64,000 bases of DNA from an uncultured Lachnospiraceae bacterium. Lineage in GTDB: Bacteria > Bacillota > Clostridia > Lachnospirales > Lachnospiraceae. How positions within the stretch are numbered: the first letter of the stretch is position 1; each line of letters begins with the position of its first letter. The DNA lies in assembly GCA_937950565.1 (NCBI GenBank), contig CALFCS010000190.1:1-64000 (forward strand). The letters are read 5' to 3'. Positions 43,783-53,031 of the stretch are shown here, piece after piece. The notes under the pieces are model-generated. The model ran no database searches, was not told where the DNA came from, and saw only the letters and a list, made by a program, of their open reading frames with translations. The translations under genes and the position numbers were made by a program.

Positions 43783-44490
43783 TTATTCTATTTTTTGTAT
43801 AAAGGAACCTGCACCGACAACAGCATTCCTTGTTCCACCACTTGTAATTTCATAATTACTCATTCCTAACGGTAAAATATCTGCTTTGATAACATCTTCT
43901 CTAAAAATATCGGTCAGCGCGCCATTGTACAGAATATAATAATACTGATCATTGGCATCGACGGTTTCCAGTTCTGTAAATTTATGTCCATCACCCAGAT
44001 CTTCTTCCGATACAGTTATAACATATAATTCCGGCAGTTCCATCAATTTATCCCCATAACTATCCGCACTTTTTTCCACATGCTTATATTCAATACTCAA
44101 ATCTATATCGTTCACAATCTGATTATAGTCTGCCGTCGGGAAATAATTTTCATGGTCTTTCATGAACTGCTCTGCCTTCTCATTTACTACAAACGGCAGT
44201 ACATCATTGTCTTCCAGCATCTTATACAAATCCGAAACAGACTCTCCTGTGCTTGTACCCGCTTCATCGGATGATACTTTCTTTTCAGTATCATCACCCC
44301 CTGAAAATATAACAACGAGAATGCCTATCACTATTACTGCGAGAAACCAGAACCATATTTTCTTGAAAAAAGGTTTCTTCTTTTTTATTTTATAGCCATC
44401 CATTCCTTTTTCTTGTGCGACCTTTTCCCCACAATTCGGACAAACCGCCCAGTTCCCATCAATTTCCTTTCCACATTTTTTACAAAACAT
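43783..44490 (-). CDS. Zinc-ribbon protein with membrane anchor and extracellular domain
   Basis: 235 residues. N-terminal zinc ribbon (M-F-C-K-K-C-G-K and V-C-P-N-C-G), basic stretch K-I-K-K-K-K, one membrane helix (~47-66), then about 165 residues outside the cell, acidic and with no recognised motif. The same zinc-ribbon start as its downstream partner at 43117 shows they are paralogues in the N-terminus only. Divergently transcribed from the XRE-like/kinase operon; the 199-base gap between them holds that operon's promoter. Confidence 0.7.
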   Translation of the reverse strand: MFCKKCGKEIDGNWAVCPNCGEKVAQEKGMDGYKIKKKKPFFKKIWFWFLAVIVIGILVVIFSGGDDTEKKVSSDEAGTSTGESVSDLYKMLEDNDVLPFVVNEKAEQFMKDHENYFPTADYNQIVNDIDLSIEYKHVEKSADSYGDKLMELPELYVITVSEEDLGDGHKFTELETVDANDQYYYILYNGALTDIFREDVIKADILPLGMSNYEITSGGTRNAVVGAGSFIQKIE

Positions 44491-44593
44491 TTTTCATCCT
44501 CCTCTTTTGATTTTTTATAATAAGCTAATATTGACAATATCAATCATTTCCTTTTCTTTCATTCACTGTCAGTGGAAATTTTTTCCAATCATC

Positions 44594-44622
44594 TTGCACA
44601 ACATGGCACCCACAGATATAAT
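44594..44622 (+). promoter_or_regulatory. Promoter of the XRE-like/kinase operon
   Basis: TTGCAC at 44594-44599, 17-base spacer, TATAAT at 44617-44622. An inverted repeat TGGAAA-TTT-TTTCCA just upstream (near 44574-44588) could be an operator. Start near 44629 fixes the first gene start at ATG 44690. Confidence 0.7.
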
Positions 44623-44689
44623 AAAAACAGTTCCGGCAGGGATGGCGAATGAAATTTCAACTGCCGGATTTACACAGGAGGATAAACAG

Positions 44690-45127
44690 ATGGCATTAAG
44701 CACAGATGATATAGATGAACTTTTTCAAAACGGGGTGACGCCCACAGAACAGGAAATTGACTTTAATCAAAATGCAGAGCAGGACCGGAATAAAATCTGG
44801 CATGATATTAAAGCATCCGGATACAGTATGAACCGGTTTGCTGATGAATGTTATCTGCAACATTCTCATTTATATGATTTTCTAAATGGAAAAAAGCAAT
44901 TAAGCCGGGACAGGCTTTTAGTCGTATTTTTAAATCTTAACTACAGCTATAGTGATATATGCCGGATGTTCCGCCATTTTCACCAGCCACAGCTTTATCC
45001 AAAGGATAAACGGGATTACCTGATTATGAGTTGTATTCAGAAATGTCTGGCCATTGACGACATTAACCAGGAATTAGAAAGGAGCGGCTTTACCAGCTTA
45101 TGTCCGGAAAAATCGAACAAACAATAG
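44690..45127 (+). CDS. XRE-like HTH protein upstream of a divergent kinase
   Basis: 145 residues from ATG 44690 (ACAGGAGGATAAACAG site; longer frames start before the promoter). The first ~45 residues are acidic; residues ~45-95 resemble an HTH (S-M-N-R-F-A-D-E-C-Y-L-Q-H-S-H-L-Y-D-F-L-N-G-K region), like the start of the protein at 38120. Its 3' end overlaps the kinase gene by 28 bases, so the two are coupled. The likely scheme is a kinase acting on, or through, a small DNA-binding protein; that is inferred from coupling. Confidence 0.65.
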   Translation: MALSTDDIDELFQNGVTPTEQEIDFNQNAEQDRNKIWHDIKASGYSMNRFADECYLQHSHLYDFLNGKKQLSRDRLLVVFLNLNYSYSDICRMFRHFHQPQLYPKDKRDYLIMSCIQKCLAIDDINQELERSGFTSLCPEKSNKQ

Positions 45128-46347
45128 ACCAATATTTTCTTCCCCGTGAATTACTTGCAAAAAACAGAAAATCTGATGGGAAGTTCTATCATACCTGGAA
45201 AGCATGCCTGAAGAGGGAATACTGGCCGCAGGGGCAGCCTTTTTATGCAGTTATCAAAGAAATACCGAAGGCTCACCAGGATATTTACCGTACCCTGTCT
45301 TCTCTATCACATCCCAATCTGGAGAAAATTTATCATATCATAGAAGATGAGGACTGCTGCTGTACTGTTAATGAATATATCATGCCGCCTTCCCGGCTGT
45401 TCACAGCCCGGACTACGGATTCATTTTGTCATGATTCTTCTCTTTCGCTGGAGCAGTTTCTGCATGATTACCAGGGAAGCTTATATGGAAAAGTTCTATC
45501 CTTTGAAGAACGGATCCGCCAGGGGCTTATCATTCTCCTGCAGCTTACGGAGGCTTTGGAGGTTCTCCATGCACACAGACTAATTCACGGAGATATCCAC
45601 CCCGGCAACATTCTTTTGACAAATGTCCCGGCCGGATATCAGCTCTCCCGTACTGTTCCCTGTGATTTTTGTGTGAAGCTTATTGACTTTGATAATACCG
45701 CTGCCCCAAAGGAAGCAGACCACATGGTGACCAGACTGATGGGTTCCAAACCATTTGCCGCGCCGGAGATTCTCGACTTCTCCCACCCGCTGGATAAGTC
45801 CGATATTTATTCACTTGGCTGCATTCTCCACTATACAATCTGTGGGGAATCCCCAAAAAGCCGTGGACTGAATCAACAGCTCCTTCAAAACAAATGGATA
45901 AACCGCATCATCCGGCGCTGCACCGCCAGCTACGAAGCAAGATACCGGAACATCACCGCATTAAAAAAAGACCTTTTACAGGCATTACGGATTCCTTCTA
46001 CCCCATTTACCAGAGTTTTATATAAAATCCCTGGTTTCCGCAGCCACACCCCGTGGAAAATGGGCGTTGCTTCCTATATTTATTTCTCATTGATTTTAAC
46101 AGCTACAGTGACTTTTATATCTATCATCCAGGAAGGACTGCCCTTACAGGAATGGCAGAAATTAAATCTGTATACCATACTACTTTTTATCATAGAAATT
46201 ATAATACTGACGGATGCATTTCAGACAGGGAGGCATTCTTCCTCCTACCATTACTTTAAAAACTCCCACATGTTTCTGCATATCTGTCTGAAAATAATAG
46301 CGGCGATATTTGTTTTCCTTTTATTTGCACTGCTGATATCGCTTTAG
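45100..46347 (+). CDS. Divergent Ser/Thr kinase with two C-terminal membrane helices
   Basis: 415 residues. Kinase domain ~25-290: weak glycine loop, A-V-I-K-E-I lysine, catalytic loop H-G-D-I-H-P-G-N and I-D-F-D in place of I-D-F-G. The lysine of the usual D-x-K-P is a histidine. It may therefore be of low activity or changed specificity, but D and N are kept. Two or more membrane helices (~325-415) close the protein with almost no ectodomain, so it should sense inside the cell or membrane. It is unlike the two T7SS-locus kinases. The start is 15 bases from an AGGAG site, so it relies on coupling with the upstream gene. Confidence 0.75.
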   Translation: MSGKIEQTIDQYFLPRELLAKNRKSDGKFYHTWKACLKREYWPQGQPFYAVIKEIPKAHQDIYRTLSSLSHPNLEKIYHIIEDEDCCCTVNEYIMPPSRLFTARTTDSFCHDSSLSLEQFLHDYQGSLYGKVLSFEERIRQGLIILLQLTEALEVLHAHRLIHGDIHPGNILLTNVPAGYQLSRTVPCDFCVKLIDFDNTAAPKEADHMVTRLMGSKPFAAPEILDFSHPLDKSDIYSLGCILHYTICGESPKSRGLNQQLLQNKWINRIIRRCTASYEARYRNITALKKDLLQALRIPSTPFTRVLYKIPGFRSHTPWKMGVASYIYFSLILTATVTFISIIQEGLPLQEWQKLNLYTILLFIIEIIILTDAFQTGRHSSSYHYFKNSHMFLHICLKIIAAIFVFLLFALLISL

Positions 46348-46369
46348 AAACGAAGTTTTCGTATATAAC

Positions 46370-46415
46370 AAAAAATGTTCTTTGCAATGGCTTACCACCG
46401 CAAAGAACATTTTTA
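46370..46415. terminator. Bidirectional terminator between convergent genes
   Basis: AAAAATGTTCTTTGC...GCAAAGAACATTTTT with flanking A and T runs, serving both the kinase gene (plus) and the aminotransferase gene (minus). Confidence 0.85.
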
Positions 46416-46436
46416 TCATACACATTTTCCTTTTTA

Positions 46437-47297
46437 TTATAATTCTAATTTTACATCCTTTTTGTATTTCTCTGTGTAAGCATCCTGCAGAATCTTCAGA
46501 TTCTTTGGATCCTTACCACCTACCGGCTGACCGTCCAGCTCAACTGCCTGAATACACAAGCCACCGGAACTGCTGACGATAATCTCATCTGCCGCTTTCA
46601 GCTCTTCCATCGTAAATGGCTCCTCTTTCACCGGAATCCCATTCTCCACTGCAAGCTCCAGAAGATGCTTCAATGTAATTCCCGGCAGAATCAGGTTATC
46701 TCTTGGCGGTGTACATAAAACACCATCCTTGATCATCAGAATATTACTGTGAGCACACTCTGTCACCCTCTCGCCCCTGTGGAATACCGTTTCCTGGCAT
46801 CCCTGCTCGATGCAGCGCTGATAAGCAATCACGCTTGGAATCAGATTCAGCGTCTTAATATTGCAGTGAAGGAAACGAGTATCCTCCATGGAAATCAACC
46901 GCATGGTAGAATCCATAGGAAGCAGTTCACAAGGAACCGTATAAATCATCAGATTAGGCTTCACATCCTCCGGCAGGAAATTATGCTGGCGGAAGCCCGT
47001 TCCTCTGGAACACTGCCAATACAGCATACCGTGATCCATTTCATTCATATCAATACACTTCTGCAATGCCTCTCGAAGCTCTTCTCTTGGCATATCGAAA
47101 GGAATCTCAAGCAGCTTGCAACTGTTATAAAACCGGTCCAGATGATCCTCTGCCGCAAAAATATGATTATTCGCAAAGGTAGTTGCATCGTAACAGCCAT
47201 CTCCAAAATAAACGGCACGGTCGAGCATCGGAATCTTCATTTCCCGCAAATCTCCAATTTCTCCATTATAATATCCTACATATTGCATATTATTCAC
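46437..47297 (-). CDS. dat: D-amino-acid aminotransferase (class IV PLP enzyme)
   Basis: 286 residues, the length of D-alanine aminotransferase. Motifs match that enzyme: F-G-D-G-C-Y near residue 31, R-G-T-G-F-R, the PLP lysine in N-I-K-T-L-N-L, and E-T-V-F-H-R-G...V-T-E with S-N-I-L. It should interconvert D-alanine and D-glutamate with 2-oxo acids, feeding cell-wall precursors; a branched-chain or lyase variant of the same fold is less likely. It overlaps the YkvI-type transporter gene by 8 bases, so both are one unit, perhaps for use of an imported amino acid. Confidence 0.8.
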   Translation of the reverse strand: MNNMQYVGYYNGEIGDLREMKIPMLDRAVYFGDGCYDATTFANNHIFAAEDHLDRFYNSCKLLEIPFDMPREELREALQKCIDMNEMDHGMLYWQCSRGTGFRQHNFLPEDVKPNLMIYTVPCELLPMDSTMRLISMEDTRFLHCNIKTLNLIPSVIAYQRCIEQGCQETVFHRGERVTECAHSNILMIKDGVLCTPPRDNLILPGITLKHLLELAVENGIPVKEEPFTMEELKAADEIIVSSSGGLCIQAVELDGQPVGGKDPKNLKILQDAYTEKYKKDVKLEL

Positions 47298-48438
47298 CCC
47301 TGTTTTTATATTTTATAATCTTATATCCACCGATAAGAAGCGTTGGCAACAGATAGAACAGGATAAAGCCGTAGGACAATACAGAGTAACCTTTTTCAAT
47401 CAAAGTAACCACGCCAATCCTGGAAAGAATCAGGGCCGCTACAAGAGTTATCACGGTCACCATGCCACGCTTGCTGTCTGTCAGTCTCTCATGTCCCTTC
47501 TCTTCGAGCGCTACGTCAAAACGGTCAATAATCATATGAATACAGCCCGTAGCTGTCTCCACAAGCGTCCAGCCCATAACCACGCTGAAAAGCACCATCA
47601 AAGGTACGCCGCCGTGAATTGCCTTAATCATCTCCATCCATGGAGTCGCCACATCCGCACCTACAATCGTAGTATCTCCATAGAAACACATCATGGCAAA
47701 ATAAGATAGAAACCACGGAATCGTCATTAAAAGTCCCGCAACCAGTCCGGAAACCACTGTCTCTTTCCTCTTCTTCTGTCTCGTCAGCGAGAACATTCCC
47801 ATCGGAATCGCATTAATATTATACGCCACATACAGGATACCTGTCCAGATACAAAGCCCAATTGTTACACGCCCGTCATAAGCGCTGGTATCCATATTTG
47901 CAAAAACCGTAGAAATATTGCCACCCTTATTCACCAATACAAGAATGGTAAATAAAATATATCCTCCATACAGCAATATTGTTCCAATCGTCTCAAATTT
48001 CTCGATAATCGCAGAACCCTTGAAGTTCAAAAGTCCGCAAAGCAGGACAATAACTACAGAACCAAGAATATTCGGAAGCCCTACCTGTTCAAAAATACTT
48101 CCCGTAGCCGCCGCCATTACGGCGATCAGCATAATGGCAATCAATACCGTTAACACATCCATTACCGGCCATAACGGTCCGATGACCTTCTTAATATAAT
48201 TTTTGTAATCATATACCTTGTAAATTCTACAGATTTCAAAAGTTAAAAATGCAAACAGCGCAAATCCAATCCCTATTGTAAGACCGGAAATCCAGCCATA
48301 GGCTCCGAATTTTGCTCCATAAGAATAAATCTCTCTTCCTGTCGCATAACCGCCGCCAATCAACACCGACTGCAGCAGGACACCCGGCAAAATATACCTG
48401 GCATAAGTACCCTCGTAAAATTTCTTTAATTTTCCCAT
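47290..48438 (-). CDS. YkvI-type membrane transporter
   Basis: 382 residues, about 10-11 membrane helices. The start I-L-P-G-V-L-L-Q-S-V-L-I-G-G-G-Y-A-T-G matches the YkvI family (COG3949), distant members of the amino-acid/cation transporter fold with a G-G-G-Y-x-T-G-R-E motif in helix 1. Substrate unknown; pairing with a D-amino-acid aminotransferase suggests an amino acid. The gene is divergent from a LysR regulator across 166 bases, the classical layout for control by that regulator. Confidence 0.8.
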   Translation of the reverse strand: MGKLKKFYEGTYARYILPGVLLQSVLIGGGYATGREIYSYGAKFGAYGWISGLTIGIGFALFAFLTFEICRIYKVYDYKNYIKKVIGPLWPVMDVLTVLIAIMLIAVMAAATGSIFEQVGLPNILGSVVIVLLCGLLNFKGSAIIEKFETIGTILLYGGYILFTILVLVNKGGNISTVFANMDTSAYDGRVTIGLCIWTGILYVAYNINAIPMGMFSLTRQKKRKETVVSGLVAGLLMTIPWFLSYFAMMCFYGDTTIVGADVATPWMEMIKAIHGGVPLMVLFSVVMGWTLVETATGCIHMIIDRFDVALEEKGHERLTDSKRGMVTVITLVAALILSRIGVVTLIEKGYSVLSYGFILFYLLPTLLIGGYKIIKYKNRGE

Positions 48439-48604
48439 TGTATCCTCCTCATTCTCATTCGTATTCTCCTGGTGTTTGAATCACCATGAAATTTATTATA
48501 TCAGCGGGGAAAAAAAGTTGCCAATTCATATATCCTATTTTATAATTAACTAAAACTTATTACCAAATATCACTTAAGGTCAAAATACCGGAAATGAGGA
48601 AATT

Positions 48605-49507
48605 ATGAATTTCAGACAATTAGAATATTTTGTAGCAGTGGCAGAGCTGCTCAATTTTACAAAAGCAGCAAAAAAATGCTACATTTCACAGACTGCCATG
48701 TCACTGCAGATACAATCTCTGGAGGAAAAAGTAGGCGTCCCTCTGTTCCTCAGAGATAAACACCATGTAGAATTAACGGCAGCCGGAAAAATATACTACC
48801 AGGAGTGTAAGGCAATCCTTTCCCGTCTGGAGGATGCTACCAAGTTAGCCCTCACTGCATCGGAAGGCTTCAGCGGTACACTTCACATCGGCTTCATCCG
48901 GGGCTATGAGTACAGCCATCTCTCCGGAATCCTGAAAAATTTCCATTCCCTGTACCCGAATATCTCTCTCCGCTTCACACGGGATAACATGAGCGCCCTT
49001 TATACAGCACTCGAAGAAGGAAAATGTGATATCATCTATAATCTCTCTACCTATTCTCGTCCTCATCCGGAAACTGTCTGCCAATACTTTCTGAAAGAAT
49101 ATCCGCTCCTGGCAGTCATGTCTACGGAACACCCCTTTGCCAGCCGCTTTACCCTGACCTACCGGGATCTCAAGGATTCACATTTTGTAATTATGCAGCC
49201 GGAAGGCCGCCCCATCGAAGAGACGGAAGAAGCGCTGCTCTGTTACCATCGGGGAGGCTTCTTTCCTCATATCGTCAGCTGGGAACGGGAGGTTCATCTG
49301 GTCATCCTGGAGGCTTCCATCGGCGCGGGTATTGCAATTCTACCCGAATATGCCCTGCGCCTTTACCGGAATACAGAGAATCTTTCCATCCTTCCCCTCG
49401 TAAAACAGGACGGCTCCGCTGAGACAGTAAATTTTGCCCTCAGCTGGAAAACAAACCACAGCAATCCTGCCATTGACAAATATCTGGAATGGCTTCAAAT
49501 CCGATAG
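48605..49507 (+). CDS. LysR-family transcriptional regulator
   Basis: 300 residues, standard length. N-terminal winged HTH (F-T-K-A-A-K-K-C-Y-I-S-Q-T-A-M-S within residues 18-40, then P-L-F-L-R-D) and a C-terminal periplasmic-binding-like co-inducer domain. LysR proteins usually control the divergently transcribed neighbour, here the YkvI transporter/D-aminotransferase operon. Co-inducer unknown. Start chosen at the ATG after GGAAATGAGGAAATT. Confidence 0.92.
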   Translation: MNFRQLEYFVAVAELLNFTKAAKKCYISQTAMSLQIQSLEEKVGVPLFLRDKHHVELTAAGKIYYQECKAILSRLEDATKLALTASEGFSGTLHIGFIRGYEYSHLSGILKNFHSLYPNISLRFTRDNMSALYTALEEGKCDIIYNLSTYSRPHPETVCQYFLKEYPLLAVMSTEHPFASRFTLTYRDLKDSHFVIMQPEGRPIEETEEALLCYHRGGFFPHIVSWEREVHLVILEASIGAGIAILPEYALRLYRNTENLSILPLVKQDGSAETVNFALSWKTNHSNPAIDKYLEWLQIR

Positions 49508-49589
49508 TTGCTGTACAAATACAGAAATGATATATTATAAATAGTGCTATATTTTTTTACAATGCAATATGTAATAAGGAGGGAAGCAA

Positions 49590-52500
49590 ATGAAAAAGAA
49601 AATAATAGCTTTTGCAACGGTTCTTGCATTGATTCTGCAACCGGTCATACTGCCGGAATCACATGTGCAGGCCGCGGAAGGAACCTGTACCGTATATAAC
49701 GGTTCTAATGCAGGGACCCAAAATTATTCCCGCTGGGCATCCCCTATCTCTTCCTATCTTGTACCGTGTACAGATGGAAACCTGATGCGTGTCCAGGGAG
49801 ATGCTTTGGAAAACGATATTCTGGTAGAATATTATGACAGCGCATATAATTTAAAGAGTACAAAGACCATTGCCGGGGAACTTCCGTTATTTGGAGGATT
49901 TTATGCATCTGACACGAATTATTATCTGCTTACAGGACAGCAGAACAGCGCGGAATCTGCCGATGTTGAGGTATACCGGATTACGAAATACGACAAAAAC
50001 TGGAACCGTCTTGGTTCTGCCGGGCTTTATGACTGTAATACAACCATACCTTTTGATGCCGGCTCCGCCCGGATGGATATGTATGGGAAATATCTATTTG
50101 TCCGGACCTGCCATGAGATGTATGCATCCGATGACGGATACAATCATCAGGCAAATGTGACAATACAGATAGACACGGAGACGATGACCATCACAGACTC
50201 TTATACAGATATAATGAATGTGAATTATGGATATGTCAGCCATTCCTTCAACCAATTTATAAAAGTAGAAAATGGAAAACTGGTTACTTTAGATCATGGA
50301 GATGCGCACCCGAGGTCTTTGGTATTGCTAAAATACCAGACGGATGTTACTACGGGAAAATTTGTGCCCTCCTATTATACTGGCTGCGAGCAGATAAATG
50401 TATTGGAATTCCCAGGGGCTACCGGCAATAACTCTACTGGTGCATCTGCAGGAGGATTCGAAATCTCCGGTTCTCATTATCTGGCAGCAGGAAATTCTGT
50501 TGTACAGGATGATACAAACCTGACACAAAAAACAAGAAATGTATTCGTTGCAGCAGTAGATAAAAGTACTTCTCAGGTGCAGATAAACTGGATTACTTCT
50601 TATGCAGAAGGAGAATCTACCGCTTCAACACCACAATTTGTAAAAATAAACGACAACCGCTACATTTTGCTCTGGACAAAAGATGGTTCCGTATATTATA
50701 CCGAGATTGATGGTTCCGGCAAATCCTCTGGAACCATATACAGCTTGAAGGGCAATTTATCAGACTGCGTTCCGGTTATATCCGAAAATAAGCTTATCTG
50801 GTATACATGGGATGATAAAGTGAATACCTTTTACGATATTCATTTAAACGACCTGTCTCAATCCTCTTCTACGGTAATTGAAAATGGTCACCAATATGAG
50901 AATCTTGGTGTAGCAGATGGCTATGCAAATCTGTTATGCACACGGTGTAGGGAAAACAAACAGGAAAAAGTAATCACATCCATGATGGTACTTTGGAGAA
51001 TACCAGGAACTAACTCTTATGGTCCTTCATTAGATACTGCTAAGTCTGTCGGCGATGTTGTGAATTATTGGATATATGAAACAACACCCTCTGATGCAAA
51101 TTCAGAAATAGAGATTATTTCATCCGACCCGGAGAGAATAGAAGTCAATGCTGCGAGCGAAGCGCTGATAATAAAGAAACCTGGAACCGCTTCTGTTACA
51201 ATCAGCCCAAAATATAATCCGGATTATGCTTTGACATACACATTTCATATACCTTGCGGTGATAATCATGAATGGGAGACAAAAGCCACTGCAGATAAAG
51301 AGCCGACCTGCACAGAAGCCGGAAACCAGTCCGTTCACTGCAAGAACTGTACGGAAATAAAGGATATAGCCGAGATACCCGCTTTGGGCCATGACTGGAG
51401 CAATACACTCTCCCATGACGGAGAAAAACACTGGTACGCCTGCGGCCGGTGCGACACACGGAAAGACGAAGCCACACACAGCAGCAATACCACCCCGTGT
51501 ATGCAGAAACCTGTATGTGATATCTGCGGTATTACCTATGGTAATGTAAAACAGCATGACTGGGATGCACAACCCACAGTAGATAAAGAACCGACCTGTA
51601 CAGAAACCGGAAGCCAGTCTGTTCACTGTAAGAACTGTACGGAAATAAAGGATGTAACCGAGATACCGACCTTAGAACACAACTGGAGCGAAACAATTTC
51701 ACACGATGCTGAGAAACACTGGTACACCTGCAGCTGGTGCGGCGAAAGAAAAGAAGAACCCCACAGCTGTAAAGAAACAAATTGTGCAGAACTTCCTATT
51801 TGTGATATCTGCGGCATTTCCTATGGCGAAATCAAAGAACACAGCTGGGATACACAAAGTACAGTAGATAAAGAGCCGACCTGCACAGAAGCTGGAAGCC
51901 AGTCCGTTCACTGCAAGAACTGTACAAAGACAAAAGACATCACCGAAATACCCGCTCTGGGCCATGACTGGAGCAATACATTCTCCCATGATACCGAAAA
52001 ACACTGGTACGCCTGCGGCCGGTGCGACACACGGAAAGACGAAGCCACACACAGCGGAGGAACCGCAACCGAATCAGAAAAAGCCATCTGTGACGTATGC
52101 GGTGCTTCCTATGGCGAACTGCTGACACCTGATATACCGGCAGAAAGAAGATTTGTAGATGTATTGGAAGGAGACTGGTTTGAGCCTTATGTAAATTACG
52201 TAGCTGACAGAAACATCATGACAGGTCTCCGCGATAAATACTTCGGTCCATCCGAAAACATTGTCCGCGCACAGTTTGCAGTTATCCTGCACCGAATGGA
52301 AGGAACACCGGCTATCGCCTATACAGACAGATTCCCGGACGTACAGGATGAAATATGGTACACAGATGCAATTCTCTGGGCCGCAAGCACAGGCGTAGTT
52401 ACCGGCTATACAGCTACCAATTGCTTTGGTCCAAGTGATAACATTAACCGCGAACAAATGGCAGTCATGATGTACCGCTATGCAAAATACAAAAAATATG

Positions 52501-52715
52501 ACTTATCTGACACTGCAGATTACAGCAGCTATGAAGATGCCGCCAATGTTCAGGAATACGCAAAAGAAGCTATGAGTTGGGCAGTTGGGGCAAAAATCAT
52601 AACAGGAAAAACAAAACCTGGAGAGAACACTCCAACAATGCTTGATCCGCAAGGTTACGCGATTCGTGCCGAATGCGCGGCAATCATCCAAAGATTTTTA
52701 GAAAAATATAATTGA
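49590..52715 (+). CDS. Secreted SLH-domain surface protein with Cys-rich repeats
   Basis: 1041 residues. Signal peptide 1-28 (ending V-Q-A-A). Residues ~30-430 form a beta-propeller-like region, ~460-550 an Ig-like part, ~560-840 three repeats of Cys/His/Trp-rich modules (P-T-C-T-E-A-G, H-C-K-N-C, H-D-W, H-W-Y-A-C), and ~850-1040 three SLH modules (F-V-D-V, W-F-E-P-Y-V). SLH domains hold proteins to pyruvylated wall polymers. The four-cysteine C-x-x-C pairs of each repeat may bind zinc or form disulphides. A strong terminator follows, so it is a single-gene unit. Confidence 0.88.
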   Translation: MKKKIIAFATVLALILQPVILPESHVQAAEGTCTVYNGSNAGTQNYSRWASPISSYLVPCTDGNLMRVQGDALENDILVEYYDSAYNLKSTKTIAGELPLFGGFYASDTNYYLLTGQQNSAESADVEVYRITKYDKNWNRLGSAGLYDCNTTIPFDAGSARMDMYGKYLFVRTCHEMYASDDGYNHQANVTIQIDTETMTITDSYTDIMNVNYGYVSHSFNQFIKVENGKLVTLDHGDAHPRSLVLLKYQTDVTTGKFVPSYYTGCEQINVLEFPGATGNNSTGASAGGFEISGSHYLAAGNSVVQDDTNLTQKTRNVFVAAVDKSTSQVQINWITSYAEGESTASTPQFVKINDNRYILLWTKDGSVYYTEIDGSGKSSGTIYSLKGNLSDCVPVISENKLIWYTWDDKVNTFYDIHLNDLSQSSSTVIENGHQYENLGVADGYANLLCTRCRENKQEKVITSMMVLWRIPGTNSYGPSLDTAKSVGDVVNYWIYETTPSDANSEIEIISSDPERIEVNAASEALIIKKPGTASVTISPKYNPDYALTYTFHIPCGDNHEWETKATADKEPTCTEAGNQSVHCKNCTEIKDIAEIPALGHDWSNTLSHDGEKHWYACGRCDTRKDEATHSSNTTPCMQKPVCDICGITYGNVKQHDWDAQPTVDKEPTCTETGSQSVHCKNCTEIKDVTEIPTLEHNWSETISHDAEKHWYTCSWCGERKEEPHSCKETNCAELPICDICGISYGEIKEHSWDTQSTVDKEPTCTEAGSQSVHCKNCTKTKDITEIPALGHDWSNTFSHDTEKHWYACGRCDTRKDEATHSGGTATESEKAICDVCGASYGELLTPDIPAERRFVDVLEGDWFEPYVNYVADRNIMTGLRDKYFGPSENIVRAQFAVILHRMEGTPAIAYTDRFPDVQDEIWYTDAILWAASTGVVTGYTATNCFGPSDNINREQMAVMMYRYAKYKKYDLSDTADYSSYEDAANVQEYAKEAMSWAVGAKIITGKTKPGENTPTMLDPQGYAIRAECAAIIQRFLEKYN
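51280..52070 (+). repeat. Three ~290-base in-frame repeats in the SLH protein gene
   Basis: Units begin near 51290, 51578 and 51860 with nearly identical DNA (GATAAAGAGCCGACCTGCAC type) and long matched stretches such as GTTCACTGCAAGAACTGTAC. The high DNA identity points to recent duplication or ongoing recombination. Confidence 0.8.
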
Positions 52716-52737
52716 GGTATTAAGAATTATAAAAATA

Positions 52738-52776
52738 ACTGCCCGGTTCGTTCAAGAACCGGGGCAGTTATTTTTT
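52738..52776 (+). terminator. Terminator of the SLH protein gene
   Basis: ACTGCCCGGTTC-GTTCAA-GAACCGGGGCAGT followed by TATTTTTT. Confidence 0.88.
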
Positions 52777-52834
52777 ATGCTTGTCTATGTAGACGGGTGA
52801 CCTTTACCAATCTTGGACAAATTCCGGACAAACC

Positions 52835-52863
52835 TTGATTTTCTTACTTCTTCATGCTATACT
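52835..52863 (+). promoter_or_regulatory. Promoter of queT
   Basis: TTGATT at 52835-52840, 17-base spacer, TATACT at 52858-52863. The predicted transcript start near 52870 leaves a leader of about 160 bases before queT. Confidence 0.7.
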
Positions 52864-52869
52864 CTCCCC

Positions 52870-53030
52870 TGTAGCAAAGCCCACGAAAACCAAGGTCTTA
52901 TGGGGCTTGCCGCCGATTCCCGGCGTTATGGGAAGACATAAAAGCCGTCCACTGGAAGCCTTTTATGTCCGCTTAGGCGCGTGTGTTCGAGACCTTCCAC
53001 ACGTAAAACAAAACTAAAGGAGAGAAAAAT
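52870..53030 (+). promoter_or_regulatory. preQ1-type riboswitch leader of queT, with extra upstream structure
   Basis: The last part (about 52976-53022) resembles a preQ1-I aptamer: a GTGTG/CACAC helix, loop GTTCGAGACC, then an A-rich tail AAAACAAAACTAAAGG that overlaps the ribosome site. The preceding ~100 bases contain other hairpins: GCAAAGCCC/GGGGCTTGC, GCCG/CGGC and GACATAAAAG/CTTTTATGTC. QueT genes are classically under preQ1 riboswitches. The class assignment is by eye; preQ1-III or a tandem arrangement is possible. Confidence 0.6.
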
Positions 53031-53031
53031 C

